This document shows positions 16,071-24,957 of a stretch of DNA of 64,000 bases, in pieces (the first letter of the stretch is position 1; each line of letters begins with the position of its first letter). The translations under genes and the position numbers were made by a program. Source of the stretch: Pontibacter diazotrophicus (lineage in GTDB: Bacteria; Bacteroidota; Bacteroidia; Cytophagales; Hymenobacteraceae); the NCBI RefSeq assembly GCF_003367245.1, contig NZ_QRGR01000009.1, forward strand, positions 1 through 64,000, given 5' to 3'. Under the pieces are notes generated by a model. That model saw nothing but the letters and a program-made list of their open reading frames with translations. It was not told where the DNA came from and made no database searches.

Positions 16071-16223
16071 TAGTCCCAGCGGGACGGCCTGTTGATAGAA
16101 ATAAAAGCTTCCTTTACTAGCTCCGGAGGAGCGACCTGTTCGGGATATTTTACAGGCCGCTCCTCCGGAGCTAAAGGTGCTTACAGGACTTCAGTCTATC
16201 AACAGGTCGTCCCGCTGGGACTG
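16071..16223. repeat. nested palindromic REP-like element
   Basis: Two inverted repeats, one inside the other. The outer arms are TAGTCCCAGCGGGACGGCCT with its continuation (16071-16098) and CTATCAACAGGTCGTCCCGC with its continuation (16195-16223). The inner arms TAGCTCCGGAGGAGCGACCT (16118 on) and AGGCCGCTCCTCCGGAGCTA (to 16173) surround an AT-rich loop. The half-site GCGACCTGTT recurs in every arm. The same motifs appear at 44488-44591. The rest of the 15896-16320 gap is AT-rich with direct repeats of the type AATTATGAATT. Confidence 0.85.
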
Positions 16224-16320
16224 AAAAAATGAAGCTGATAATAAAAAATGAACAGGAATGGGATTGCACAACAGCTATCCTCATTCATAATGTCTAATTC
16301 CTAATTTATAATTGAAGCCG

Positions 16321-17085
16321 TCAGGCTTCCAACAGGTTGTTCTGGTTCAGAATCTGCAGCACCTCATTTTTGTAGAATCTGCCAATCGGGATCTCGGATT
16401 TGCCAATATCGACGGCACTGGCGGAGAATGCCTGGATTTTGTCCAGCGCTACAATAAAGGAGCGATGGATGCGCAGGAATTTGTCTGTTGGCAGCTTCTC
16501 CTCCAGGAAACTGATTTTCTGGTAAGAGATAATCTCCTTCGCCTCCGTCTTCACCCGGATATAGTCTTTCAGACTTTCGATGTAAAGAATGTCTGACAGC
16601 ATCACCTTCACCATTTTCTTATCGGCTTTCAGGTAGATGAAAGCTTCTTTATAGTCTGAGGTAGCGTTGGGGGCAGCAGCGGGAACTGGCACAGTTGCAG
16701 GAGAAACGGCTGGGGCAACAGGCACAGACTGCTCTGCAACAGACACCTTTGAAACTGCTTTCAGAAACCGCTCAAAGGCAATTGGCTTGAGCAGGTAATC
16801 CACTGCATTCAGTTCAAAGCCCTCCACGGCATAGTCGCGGTAGGCGGTGGTGAAGATGACCTTAGGCGGATGCGCGAGGGATTTCAGGAAATCGATGCCG
16901 GTGAGTTTTGGCATCTGGATGTCCAGGAACATCAGGTCAATGCGCTCGTTCTGGAGGCAATCATATGCTTCCACCGCATTATGGCAGCGGCATATTAGTT
17001 CCAGGCTGTCCAGGCGTTCGATGAACGTCTCCAGCACATCCAGTGCCAACGGCTCATCATCCACAATCATGCATCGTAATTTCAT
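16321..17085 (-). CDS. LytTR family response regulator
   Basis: A 254-residue cytoplasmic DNA-binding response regulator. The receiver domain (residues 1-120) has the acidic pair Asp9/Asp10 in VDDEPLA, phospho-acceptor Asp55 in LMFLDIQMP, TTAYRDYAVEGF and Lys in LLKPIAF. A Pro/Ala/Val linker (about 125-150) leads to a LytTR domain with ILYIESLKDYIRVKTEAKE, KISFLEEKLP and FLRIHRSFIVALDKI. LytTR domains bind short direct repeats and often control exported or surface functions. The histidine kinase gene lies 164 nt upstream on the same strand, so the two form a probable two-component pair. Target genes are not evident from this window. Confidence 0.95.
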   Translation of the reverse strand: MKLRCMIVDDEPLALDVLETFIERLDSLELICRCHNAVEAYDCLQNERIDLMFLDIQMPKLTGIDFLKSLAHPPKVIFTTAYRDYAVEGFELNAVDYLLKPIAFERFLKAVSKVSVAEQSVPVAPAVSPATVPVPAAAPNATSDYKEAFIYLKADKKMVKVMLSDILYIESLKDYIRVKTEAKEIISYQKISFLEEKLPTDKFLRIHRSFIVALDKIQAFSASAVDIGKSEIPIGRFYKNEVLQILNQNNLLEA

Positions 17086-17249
17086 AAATTTTTATTTAGA
17101 CGCTGGATTTTAGACTTTCAGTAGGTTCTTCTATTTTATCATCCAACCTTGAAAGGAAGTGTACAAGTTTGTACAGCTAAGATCAATAACTAAAAGAGGC
17201 TTACTACCTTTAGAGTCTAACGTCTACTATCTAAAGTCTAGCGTCTAAT

Positions 17250-18353
17250 TTAAAATCTTATTTCCAGTTTAGCCGCATAACTGTCTGGTTCATCCTCAAT
17301 TTCCAGCATGTAATGGCCTTCGTAGAGCAGTTCTAAGCGGCGCTGCAGGTTCTTTAGGCCTATGCCGGAGGCCATGTCACGGGGGCTTTTGCTAGCGCGG
17401 TCGCCGCATTTGCAGTTCTCTACCAGCAGCACCAGCTGCTCGTTAGTTACCTTCACATCAATGCGCACCCAGGCATTTTTCGTTTCGTTGCTCACGCCGT
17501 GCTTAAAGGCATTCTCCACAAAGGGCAGCAGTATCATGGGCGCAATCTGCTTGCCTGCCACACTTCCGGATTGGATAAAGCTGACGTCCACCCGCTCCCC
17601 ATAACGAATGCGCTCCAGGGCTATATAGTTCTGGATGTAATCCAGTTCTTTCTGGAGCGGTACCGTTGCTGCATTCGCATCATACAGCATATAGTCCATC
17701 AGGCTTGACAGCTTCAGCACCACCTCCGGCGCATTATCAGACTTCTTAAGCGTGAGCGAATACAGGCTGTTGAGTGTATTGAAGAGGAAGTGCGGGTGAA
17801 TCTGCACCTTGAGGAACTTCAGTTCCGCTTCCAGCTTATCCTGGGCCAGGTGCTGTGCTGCCTGCTGGTGGCTGTACCAGTTCTTGAGCAAAGCAATCAC
17901 CGCCGTAATCGCCACCACATAATTAATATTGACAATGTTTCTGGTAAAACGGTAAAAAGTCAGGTTATCCTCTGCGTAAGTGGTGGGGCAAAAAAGAGGG
18001 TGAATCAGAAAAGGAATAAGGACGAACTGCATCAGGGCACCTATCAACCCCATCAACAAAAGCAAATACACAAAAAACTCGAGATAACGCTTCTGCAGCA
18101 GGTAGCGGGGCATCAGGTAGTACATGTTAAAGTACACCAGCCCCATCTTAAAAGGCAGCTCCACCAGCTCCACCATAAAGGCGTTGTAGTAATCATCGAT
18201 GTAGCTGCCGTACAACAACCCGAAGAAAACCACATAAACCGTCCAGAAAACCAGGTGCAGCAGCAACCGGTTCTGGGTAATGTTCCGCACCTCTGGCAGG
18301 CTCAGGGCATTGCCCGCACCCAACGTGCCTGCCGGACTCAAATTAGCTTCCAT
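17250..18353 (-). CDS. LytS/YehU-type membrane histidine kinase
   Basis: A 367-residue sensor kinase of the HPK7/8 (His_kinase) family. Four hydrophobic segments span roughly residues 25-160, with no large periplasmic domain. The phospho-acceptor His188 lies in IHPHFLFNTLNSLYSL. The ATP-binding part has ILLPFVENAFKHGVSNE (N box) and GIGLKNLQRRLELLY (G box). It presumably phosphorylates the LytTR regulator encoded 164 nt downstream. With no obvious sensor domain, the signal may be sensed in the membrane. It is divergent from the ECF sigma gene across a 350-bp region. Confidence 0.94.
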   Translation of the reverse strand: MEANLSPAGTLGAGNALSLPEVRNITQNRLLLHLVFWTVYVVFFGLLYGSYIDDYYNAFMVELVELPFKMGLVYFNMYYLMPRYLLQKRYLEFFVYLLLLMGLIGALMQFVLIPFLIHPLFCPTTYAEDNLTFYRFTRNIVNINYVVAITAVIALLKNWYSHQQAAQHLAQDKLEAELKFLKVQIHPHFLFNTLNSLYSLTLKKSDNAPEVVLKLSSLMDYMLYDANAATVPLQKELDYIQNYIALERIRYGERVDVSFIQSGSVAGKQIAPMILLPFVENAFKHGVSNETKNAWVRIDVKVTNEQLVLLVENCKCGDRASKSPRDMASGIGLKNLQRRLELLYEGHYMLEIEDEPDSYAAKLEIRF

Positions 18354-18703
18354 GTTGCAAATCTACGATTTCTGAAACTGTACTACACCTGCTGCCTTTT
18401 CTTTTAGACAACTGTCTGTCTTAGTCTCCTCAACAACTCCTTCTTCACCCTCAACAGCGTTTTGTACGACGCGTATCACGACACACGTATCAGGTATCAC
18501 GATAAAGTTATCAGGTTGGTATTTAGAAGTGTAGCAGAGGCTTGACCGCAATATAGTAATCGTCTCAGTGTTCAGTCAGAGGGAGCAGGTAATGGTGGGT
18601 GCCGCACCCCTGGGTTACCCGGAACACCTGTTAACGGTGGCTGCAATAGCATTATACTTTAGCTTAAAATTTCATACTTTTACTTATCACTTCGCCCTCC
18701 CTT
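18354..18703. promoter_or_regulatory. divergent regulatory region between kinase and ECF sigma genes
   Basis: 350 bases without a supportable gene, between a divergent histidine kinase gene and an ECF sigma gene, so it must hold both promoters. It contains near-direct repeats GTATCACGA/CGTATCAGGTATCACGA around 18473-18505 and a small hairpin GGGTGCCGCACCC near 18598. Neither matches a regulator site I know. Confidence 0.4.
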
Positions 18704-19252
18704 ATGCCTGACGAACAGGAAGAACTCCGAATTTATGAGGAACTGTTCAGGCGCAATTATCAGCGCCTTTGCCAGCGTGTGCACCGTATTACGCGCGATA
18801 CCGATGCAGCGGAGGATATCGTGCAGGATGTTTTCGTGAGTTTCTGGAACAGCGAACAGCGGCCGCATATTGCCACCCCCGAAGCTTACCTGTATAGGGC
18901 TGTCATCAATAAAGCGCTGAACTACGCCAGCAGCCAGAAGCGCAGAACAGAACTGGACGCGCAATATCGGAAAGAGCAGTCTCTTGCAATTAACAGCACC
19001 GAACTGGACGTCCAGTTGCAGGAAACACAGCAGAAAGTACAGCAAGCTATTGAAACGCTGCCTCCCATGTGCCAGAAGGTGTTCCTGCTCAGCCGGTATG
19101 AGGAAATGAGCCATAAGGAAATTGCAGCATTTCTCAGCATCTCCACCAACACTGTTGACAACCACATCAAAAAAGCGCTCACTGTGCTGCGCAAAGTACT
19201 GCTGAGTCTGCTACTGGTGCTCTTTAAAATGATTTTTTATTTTTTTTCCTGA
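18704..19252 (+). CDS. ECF RNA polymerase sigma-70 factor (Bacteroidota FecI-like)
   Basis: A 182-residue extracytoplasmic-function sigma factor. Region 2 covers about residues 15-85 (YEELFRRNYQRLCQRVHRIT, DAAEDIVQDVFVSFW). Region 4 covers about residues 125-180 (LPPMCQKVFLLSRYEEMSHK, EIAAFLSISTNTVDNHIKKAL, the helix-turn-helix binding the -35). The C-terminus is hydrophobic (LLSLLLVLFKMIFYFF), a feature of many Bacteroidota members. It heads the sigma/FecR/TonB-receptor cassette; the FecR protein encoded next would hold it inactive until the receptor binds ligand. ATG at 18704. Confidence 0.95.
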   Translation: MPDEQEELRIYEELFRRNYQRLCQRVHRITRDTDAAEDIVQDVFVSFWNSEQRPHIATPEAYLYRAVINKALNYASSQKRRTELDAQYRKEQSLAINSTELDVQLQETQQKVQQAIETLPPMCQKVFLLSRYEEMSHKEIAAFLSISTNTVDNHIKKALTVLRKVLLSLLLVLFKMIFYFFS

Positions 19253-19374
19253 AGGAGTAGCGGTCAGGCTGCTTTCACTTGTCATGTATAAGAACGTCAC
19301 AAAAAACACCGGTGCCTTCGGCGAAAGCCTCCAGGCTATACACAAACTTACTTTACTTAAACACGAGCCCTGCC

Positions 19375-20367
19375 ATGGATAGCAAATACTGGGACATTGC
19401 CGCCAAACAGTTGCAAGGCAAGGCCTCTCCTGCCGAGCAGGAGGCGCTGCGCCAGTGGCTGGCGCAGGACCCGGCACATACGGAGCAATTCCGGGCACAG
19501 CAGCGGCTGTGGGAATTAACCCCTCCTGCCCCTCCGGCAGAGGTAGACACAGCCGCTGCATGGCAAAAAGTAAAAGGGCGTTTGCAGGCAGCACCGGAGA
19601 AGCCGGAAGCCAAATTTATCCCGATGTACCGCACGCTGCTGCGCGTGGCGGCTTCGGTGGCTTTGCTCATTGGTCTTGCCTGGGTGATGCAGTTTTACTT
19701 CTTCCCTTATTACGGCATGCAGGTCGTGCGGTCGGGGAACGGCACGATTGCAGTTATGCTGCCTGACAGTAGCCAGGTATGGCTGAACAGGAACAGCCTG
19801 CTTGCCTATGACCCTGATTTTGACGCAGCCGAGCGCGTGGTACAGTTAGAGGGAGAGGCCTTTTTTGAGGTGCAGCGGAATCCGCAACGTCCGTTCCTTG
19901 TACAGGCGGAGGCGGCAAACACACGAGTACTGGGCACCTCTTTTAACCTTCGCGCTTACCCGGCGGAGGAAACAGTAGAATTAACCGTGGCAACCGGCAA
20001 AGTAGCCTTTAGTGCCTCTGAGGCCAACGCGGAGGCAATTGTAACACCCGGTTTTGCGGCAGTTTTAAATAAGCAAAGCAATACGATTGACAGGTTTAAA
20101 ATCAGCAGCGCAAATGCGTGGGCATGGCAGTCAGGCAGGCTGCAGTTTGAAGGGCAGTCCTTAGCCGAAGTAGTGCAGGTGCTGGAGCGTTATTATGGCG
20201 TGAGGCTGCAACTGCAGCCCGAATCACTGGCCACCTGCCGCTTTACCGGCAGCTTTGTGAATGCAGCGTTGGAGGAAGTGCTGCAGGTGCTGGAGGCCAC
20301 CCTTCAGCTGGAATATAAGAAGCAAGACGACAACACTTATACCCTGAGCGGCGAGGGTTGTCAATAA
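19375..20367 (+). CDS. FecR family anti-sigma factor
   Basis: A 330-residue inner-membrane regulator of the ECF sigma factor encoded just upstream. A short cytoplasmic N-terminal domain (DSKYWDIAAKQLQGKASPAE with WLAQDPAH) binds sigma. One membrane segment lies near residue 90 (LLRVAASVALLIGLAWVMQF). The periplasmic FecR domain follows (VRSGNGTIAVMLPDSSQVWL, LEGEAFFEVQRNPQRPFLV, VLGTSFNLRAYP), then a DUF4974-type C-terminal domain (LQFEGQSLAEVVQVLERYYG) that meets the receptor's STN domain. A longer frame reaches 19279, but the ATG at 19375 fits the family N-terminus. The gap to the receptor gene is 28 nt. Confidence 0.94.
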   Translation: MDSKYWDIAAKQLQGKASPAEQEALRQWLAQDPAHTEQFRAQQRLWELTPPAPPAEVDTAAAWQKVKGRLQAAPEKPEAKFIPMYRTLLRVAASVALLIGLAWVMQFYFFPYYGMQVVRSGNGTIAVMLPDSSQVWLNRNSLLAYDPDFDAAERVVQLEGEAFFEVQRNPQRPFLVQAEAANTRVLGTSFNLRAYPAEETVELTVATGKVAFSASEANAEAIVTPGFAAVLNKQSNTIDRFKISSANAWAWQSGRLQFEGQSLAEVVQVLERYYGVRLQLQPESLATCRFTGSFVNAALEEVLQVLEATLQLEYKKQDDNTYTLSGEGCQ

Positions 20368-20395
20368 CGAATATCACCCTGAAGACAAACAACAA

Positions 20396-23056
20396 ATGAG
20401 CAAACGGTTACTTTGCTTCGGCATTGGATGGCTGGCTTTTACCTTTTCGGTATTGGCTCAAACCTCGGTACTGGACCAGAAGGTGTCCCTGCATAAAGAC
20501 AACGCAACCTTACAGGAGGTGCTGACGGAACTTACCAGGGCCTATACCCTTACCTTCTCGTACAGCAACGACCTGGTGCCGCTGCAGCAGAAGGTGAGCG
20601 TGCAAGCTGAGCAAAAGCCTCTGCGGCAGGTGCTCGACGAGGTGCTCCGCGGCACCGGCACCCGCTACAGCCTTATAGGGAACCAGATTATCCTGCAGCC
20701 AATCCGGAAAGAAGTTAGCAGGAAAGAGAAAGAGCGCTTTACTATGAGCGGGCATGTACGGGATGCGGCCTCCGGCGAAAACCTGGCTGGGGCTACTGTA
20801 TCAGTTGGCACAGCAGGCACTGCCACCAATGCCTATGGCTTCTACAGCCTCAGCGTTTCCGTTGGCACGGTGCAACTGCAGGTGCGCTACCTTGGCTATG
20901 AACCGCTGGCGCTGCAAATCCTGTCCATATCTCAGGACACCTCTCTGACCTTACAGCTACAGCCGCTATCGAATGAGATTCAGGAAGTAAGCGTGGTGGC
21001 GGAGAAGGTAACGGATTTGCAGCAGGCTAACCGCCTGACGATGCACGGCAGTGAGGTAAAGCAGCTCCCGCGGCTGATGGGTGAGGCCGATGCCATTAAA
21101 GCCATCCAGCTGATGCCGGGGGTGCAGGCGGGGCTCGAAGGTTCCTCTGACCTGGTGGTGCGCGGCGGAAGTCCGGATCAGAACCTTATTTTACTCGATG
21201 GCGTGCCAGTGTATAATGTGTCGCACCTGCTGGGTTTGTTTTCTGTATTTAACCCGGATGCCATTAAAACCGTGGACCTGATTAAAGGCGGTTTTCCGGC
21301 TCCCTACGGTGGAAGATTGTCGTCGGTGGTGGATGTACAGCTGAAGGAAGGCAATAACCAAGCTTTCTCCGGGGAGGGTGCCATAGGGCTGATATCCTCT
21401 AAGCTACTGTTGGAGGGCCCCATCAAAAATGAAAAGACGTCTTTTCTGATAGCCGCCCGGCGCACCTACTTCGATCTATTGGCGGGAGCGGTGGCAGCTA
21501 TGAGCGGCGAAACCATCAGCAACTACAACTTCTACGACCTCAATGCCAAAATCAACCATACCTTCTCCCCCACCGACCGCCTTTACCTGAGCCTCTATGC
21601 CGGGCAGGACAAGTTTTCAGATAAGCAGGAGTACCAGAACCTGAGTCTGAAAGAGGAAGAGAACTTCAGCATGCGCTGGGGCAACAGCACCAGTTCCCTT
21701 CGCTGGAACCACACGTTTGGGCCCCGGCTGTTCAGCAACCTCACCCTTACACACACCCGCTACGGCTTCAGCCAGCGAAGCGAGGCGAGACAGCAGGAGA
21801 ACAACCAAAGCCTGTATCGCTCTACCGACTATAGCTCCAGCATCAAGGACTGGGGAGCCAAGGCTGATTTTGATTTTCTACTTAACCCCAGGCACAGCAT
21901 CCGGTTCGGGGCCAGCTATACCAACCACCGCTTCAGGCCGGAGTCTGTCACTTTGCAAGCAGACACCCTCACCCTTACCACCGACTCCTTCTCAAGAATC
22001 CGGGCGCAGGAATTTTATACCTATGCCGAAGACCGCATCCAGCTGAGCGAACGCCTGCAGGCCAATATAGGGCTGCACTTGTCGGGGTTTGATGTGAACG
22101 GGAAATTCTATTCTTCGCTGCAGCCGCGCCTGGGCCTTGGCTATACCTCGGCTACGGGCATCAGTCTACGCGCCTCCTACGCCACCATGGCCCAGTACCT
22201 CCACCTGGTCAGTAACACCTCCACAGGCACTCCCACCGACATATGGGTGCCCGCCACTGATAAGGTGAAGCCGCAGCGCTCGTGGCAGGCCACACTGGGA
22301 GCGGCTGCGGTGCTGGCCCAGCAGTGGGAACTGACCTCTGACCTGTACTACAAAGAGATGCAGGACGTGGCGGAGTTCAGGGAAGGCGCGAACTTCATCA
22401 ACGACTTTATGAGTGCGGGCCCGGAAGCCAACTTTGCCAATTTTGTATCGCCGCCCTACGAGACGCGCCTCGTGAGTGGCAAAGGCTGGAGCTATGGCTC
22501 AGAGTGGATGCTGCGCAAGCGAACTGGCAAAACAACCGGCTGGCTTGGCTATACCCTCGCCTGGTCTTGGCGGCAGATGGACAGCATTAACTTAGGGCAG
22601 AAGTACCCTTATACTTATGACAGCCGCCACAGCATCTCTTTTGTTGCTAACCATCAGTTCACCGAAAAACTCAGTATTGGCGGCAGCTGGCAGTACCATA
22701 CCGGCTTTGTAACCACACTGCCCGCCGCAAGCTACAAAGCCTATAACGAAGTTCATTACAATGATGGAGCGTCGTGGTCCACCATAGGAAATGTAGACTA
22801 CCTCGGGGAGCGCAACAACTACCGCATGCCCGCTTACCACCGCCTCGACCTGAGCCTGACGCACACAAAGAAAAAGAAGTGGGGGGAGCGTAGCTGGAAT
22901 ATCTCCATCTACAATGCTTACAACCGCAAAAACCCTTTCTTCCTGCGCCTAAGCAGGCCGTACCCTGCCAATGCTGTCGGCAATGACTCCCGCCAACTCT
23001 ACCAGGTGTCGCTGTTCCCGGTGCTACCCTCGTTCAGCTATGGCTTTAAGTTTTAA
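20396..23056 (+). CDS. TonB-dependent receptor with STN signalling domain
   Basis: An 886-residue outer-membrane receptor. Order: signal peptide (ends SVLAQ), STN domain at about 27-100 (VLTELTRAYTLTFSYSND, VLDEVLRGTGTRYSLIGN), carboxypeptidase-regulatory-like domain (SGHVRDAASGENLAGATVSV), plug with LIGNQ-independent blocks IQLMPGVQAG and VVRGGSPDQNLILLDGVPVY, then a 22-strand barrel ending SYGFKF. STN domains talk to FecR, so this receptor should both import a ligand and report it to the sigma factor encoded at 18704. The ligand is unknown: the partner DUF4249 protein is common but not substrate-specific in what is known. It is not a SusC, as no SusD follows. Confidence 0.95.
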   Translation: MSKRLLCFGIGWLAFTFSVLAQTSVLDQKVSLHKDNATLQEVLTELTRAYTLTFSYSNDLVPLQQKVSVQAEQKPLRQVLDEVLRGTGTRYSLIGNQIILQPIRKEVSRKEKERFTMSGHVRDAASGENLAGATVSVGTAGTATNAYGFYSLSVSVGTVQLQVRYLGYEPLALQILSISQDTSLTLQLQPLSNEIQEVSVVAEKVTDLQQANRLTMHGSEVKQLPRLMGEADAIKAIQLMPGVQAGLEGSSDLVVRGGSPDQNLILLDGVPVYNVSHLLGLFSVFNPDAIKTVDLIKGGFPAPYGGRLSSVVDVQLKEGNNQAFSGEGAIGLISSKLLLEGPIKNEKTSFLIAARRTYFDLLAGAVAAMSGETISNYNFYDLNAKINHTFSPTDRLYLSLYAGQDKFSDKQEYQNLSLKEEENFSMRWGNSTSSLRWNHTFGPRLFSNLTLTHTRYGFSQRSEARQQENNQSLYRSTDYSSSIKDWGAKADFDFLLNPRHSIRFGASYTNHRFRPESVTLQADTLTLTTDSFSRIRAQEFYTYAEDRIQLSERLQANIGLHLSGFDVNGKFYSSLQPRLGLGYTSATGISLRASYATMAQYLHLVSNTSTGTPTDIWVPATDKVKPQRSWQATLGAAAVLAQQWELTSDLYYKEMQDVAEFREGANFINDFMSAGPEANFANFVSPPYETRLVSGKGWSYGSEWMLRKRTGKTTGWLGYTLAWSWRQMDSINLGQKYPYTYDSRHSISFVANHQFTEKLSIGGSWQYHTGFVTTLPAASYKAYNEVHYNDGASWSTIGNVDYLGERNNYRMPAYHRLDLSLTHTKKKKWGERSWNISIYNAYNRKNPFFLRLSRPYPANAVGNDSRQLYQVSLFPVLPSFSYGFKF

Positions 23057-23060
23057 AAAT

Positions 23061-23918
23061 ATGATGAGAAAGTTAAAATACGTACGCACTTTACTGCTTA
23101 GCCTGCCTTTCCTGCTGAGCAGCTGCGAAACAGTGGTAGAACTGGACCTGCCTATACACGAGCCGCAACTGGTTGTAAATGCTGTCATTAATCCCGACAG
23201 CCTGTTCACAGTGGATGTCAGCGCTAGCAGGAGCCCTTTCTCCAACGATGCTTATCAGCAGCTATCCGATGCCTCCGTGCAGGTATACCAGGCCGGACAA
23301 GTGCTGTTCGACCTGCAGCATATGGGCAATGGCATTTATAAGGCGGATACGAAACCTCAGGCTTTGCAGCACTATGAGTTGCAGGTGAGCGCACCTGGTT
23401 TTCCAAACGCCAGTGCTACCAGTTACATACCTGCCGCGCCTGTCATTACCAATATCGAAGCTGAAAGGGCACCCTATGACCCTAACTGGGGCTTACAGAC
23501 AACTCTCTCTTTTGAGTTGGATGATGAGCCGGAGCAGGAGAATTTTTACTATATACAGGCCTACAGACAAGACACGAGCTATATCTATGAAAGACTTTAT
23601 GACAGGTACATCAGCATAGGCTTTTTGGCACCTATCGAACAGGAGTTTTCAATGGAATGGCGTTACTTCTTCAGCGATAAGCTTTTTGATGGCCAAGTAT
23701 TGCCCCTGACGCTGAACCTGGAAACCCCACCGGAGAAAACTACCTATGTGCAGGTGGCGCACATTTCAAAGGAATACTACGAGTACGCCCGGACACTGCA
23801 GAGGCAGGCAGGCGGAGACGATTTCGGGAATATTCCCACGCAGGTCACCAACAACATCCGTAATGGCTTTGGCCTCTTTGCCGGCTACAATGCCATTACG
23901 CTGGCTGTGAAGCCATAG
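23061..23918 (+). CDS. DUF4249 domain lipoprotein
   Basis: A 285-residue exported lipoprotein (signal ends LLSSC) of the DUF4249 family, recognisable from CETVVELDLPIHEPQLVVNA and VINPDSLFTVDVSASRSP. These proteins regularly follow TonB receptors in Bacteroidota and may act as surface partners of the receptor, by analogy with SusD; this is inferred from genome context. The start is the ATG at 23061 (another at 23064), only 4 nt after the receptor stop, which indicates translation from the same transcript. The overlapping longer frame from 22971 is disregarded. Confidence 0.9.
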   Translation: MMRKLKYVRTLLLSLPFLLSSCETVVELDLPIHEPQLVVNAVINPDSLFTVDVSASRSPFSNDAYQQLSDASVQVYQAGQVLFDLQHMGNGIYKADTKPQALQHYELQVSAPGFPNASATSYIPAAPVITNIEAERAPYDPNWGLQTTLSFELDDEPEQENFYYIQAYRQDTSYIYERLYDRYISIGFLAPIEQEFSMEWRYFFSDKLFDGQVLPLTLNLETPPEKTTYVQVAHISKEYYEYARTLQRQAGGDDFGNIPTQVTNNIRNGFGLFAGYNAITLAVKP

Positions 23919-23983
23919 GCAAAAGGTCAAAGCTTTTCACCAGTATTCCATTCAAAAATAAACTTGCACCAATATTTAAAATC

Positions 23984-24523
23984 ATGAAAAAACTATTCTT
24001 CACGGTCCTTTTTATCGCTGCTTTGCATTTTCAGGTCAGGGCACAATCCGAAACTCCTGGGCGTTATAATAAGGCAATTTTTGTAGAAGCCCTCGGAAAT
24101 GGCATAGGTATTTCAGCAAACTATGACATGAGAATTAAAAGGGGGGTGCAGGATGGCTTCGGCTTTCGTGCGGGCATTGGAGGTCTGAGTGCAAATGGCA
24201 CAGATACGGACGGTCGTTCTGTAGATGCAAGTATTATAACGTTCCCGCTCGCCGTTAATTATCTAATTGGCGAAAGGCGCAGTGCTTTCGAGGCTGGCCT
24301 GGGAATCACACCTATTTATGCCAACGCGGACGTGTACGACACGAACAATACAGGCATTACAGACGCAAAAGGCTGGGGCACCAGCGGCTTTATTAATCTT
24401 GGCTATCGTTTTCAGCCGCTAAAAAACGGGTTTGTGTTCCGCTTCGATTGGACTCCCGCCTTCAACAGCACGGGCTTTTCCCCCGCCTGGTTTGGTATTT
24501 CAGCTGGTATCGGTTTTAAATAA
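23984..24523 (+). CDS. small outer-membrane beta-barrel-like protein
   Basis: A 179-residue exported protein with a signal peptide (ends QVRAQ). The mature part is made of short alternating strands and glycine/aromatic turns, ending ISAGIGFK, the usual terminal phenylalanine-plus-one signature of outer-membrane barrels. Blocks such as AIFVEALGNGIGISANYDMR and FEAGLGITPIY are typical of small Bacteroidota barrel proteins of unknown role. It lies 65 nt after the DUF4249 gene on the same strand and may be the last gene of that operon; a long hairpin follows. Confidence 0.8.
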   Translation: MKKLFFTVLFIAALHFQVRAQSETPGRYNKAIFVEALGNGIGISANYDMRIKRGVQDGFGFRAGIGGLSANGTDTDGRSVDASIITFPLAVNYLIGERRSAFEAGLGITPIYANADVYDTNNTGITDAKGWGTSGFINLGYRFQPLKNGFVFRFDWTPAFNSTGFSPAWFGISAGIGFK

Positions 24524-24562
24524 AGGGCCATGGCTTAAAGCAAAGTTTTTTACACAGGGCAC

Positions 24563-24607
24563 AGGCACAGCATTAGCTTATAATTTAAGCTAATGCTGTG
24601 CCTGCTT
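24563..24607 (+). terminator. hairpin after the barrel protein gene
   Basis: AGGCACAGCATTAGCTTA (24563-24580) pairs perfectly with TAAGCTAATGCTGTGCCT (24586-24603) around a five-base loop. The T tract is short (CTTTAT). A good end for the sigma/FecR/receptor transcript. Confidence 0.75.
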
Positions 24608-24774
24608 TATGAGCTCTTGAATTTAACGCTACACGACAAGCGCTCCTCCCTCAGATACTGGCTTCTCCCCATCATAAGCCGCTCCCTTCTCCGCTCTACA
24701 TTGCCTGTCAACCTACCTCCTCGCATCCTTCTCTTCCGGCCATTCCGCTCTTTCACAGGCAAATATTCCTGGCG

Positions 24775-24957
24775 TTCGTCGACAGAATACTGCTGCTCAG
24801 CTACATTAGTACACATAAACCATCACTATGGCTACAACTATCCCGGGTTGGTCTAAAAGCCAAAATGCGCTTTAAAAAAGTGATTATACTTGTATCGTTC
24901 TGTTACTCAATTCATAAGCAGAACTTTACTCTATTATCAACCTAAAAAAATAAAACC
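24775..24957 (+). repeat. duplicated upstream region, copy 1
   Basis: 183 bases in front of the first paralog match 25758-25940 in front of the second. Long identical blocks include GGTCTAAAAGCCAAAATGCG and CAATTCATAAGCAGAACTTT, up to the ATG. The equal length shows that gene and control region were duplicated together. The remaining 24604-24774 is pyrimidine-rich and holds no gene. Confidence 0.9.
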
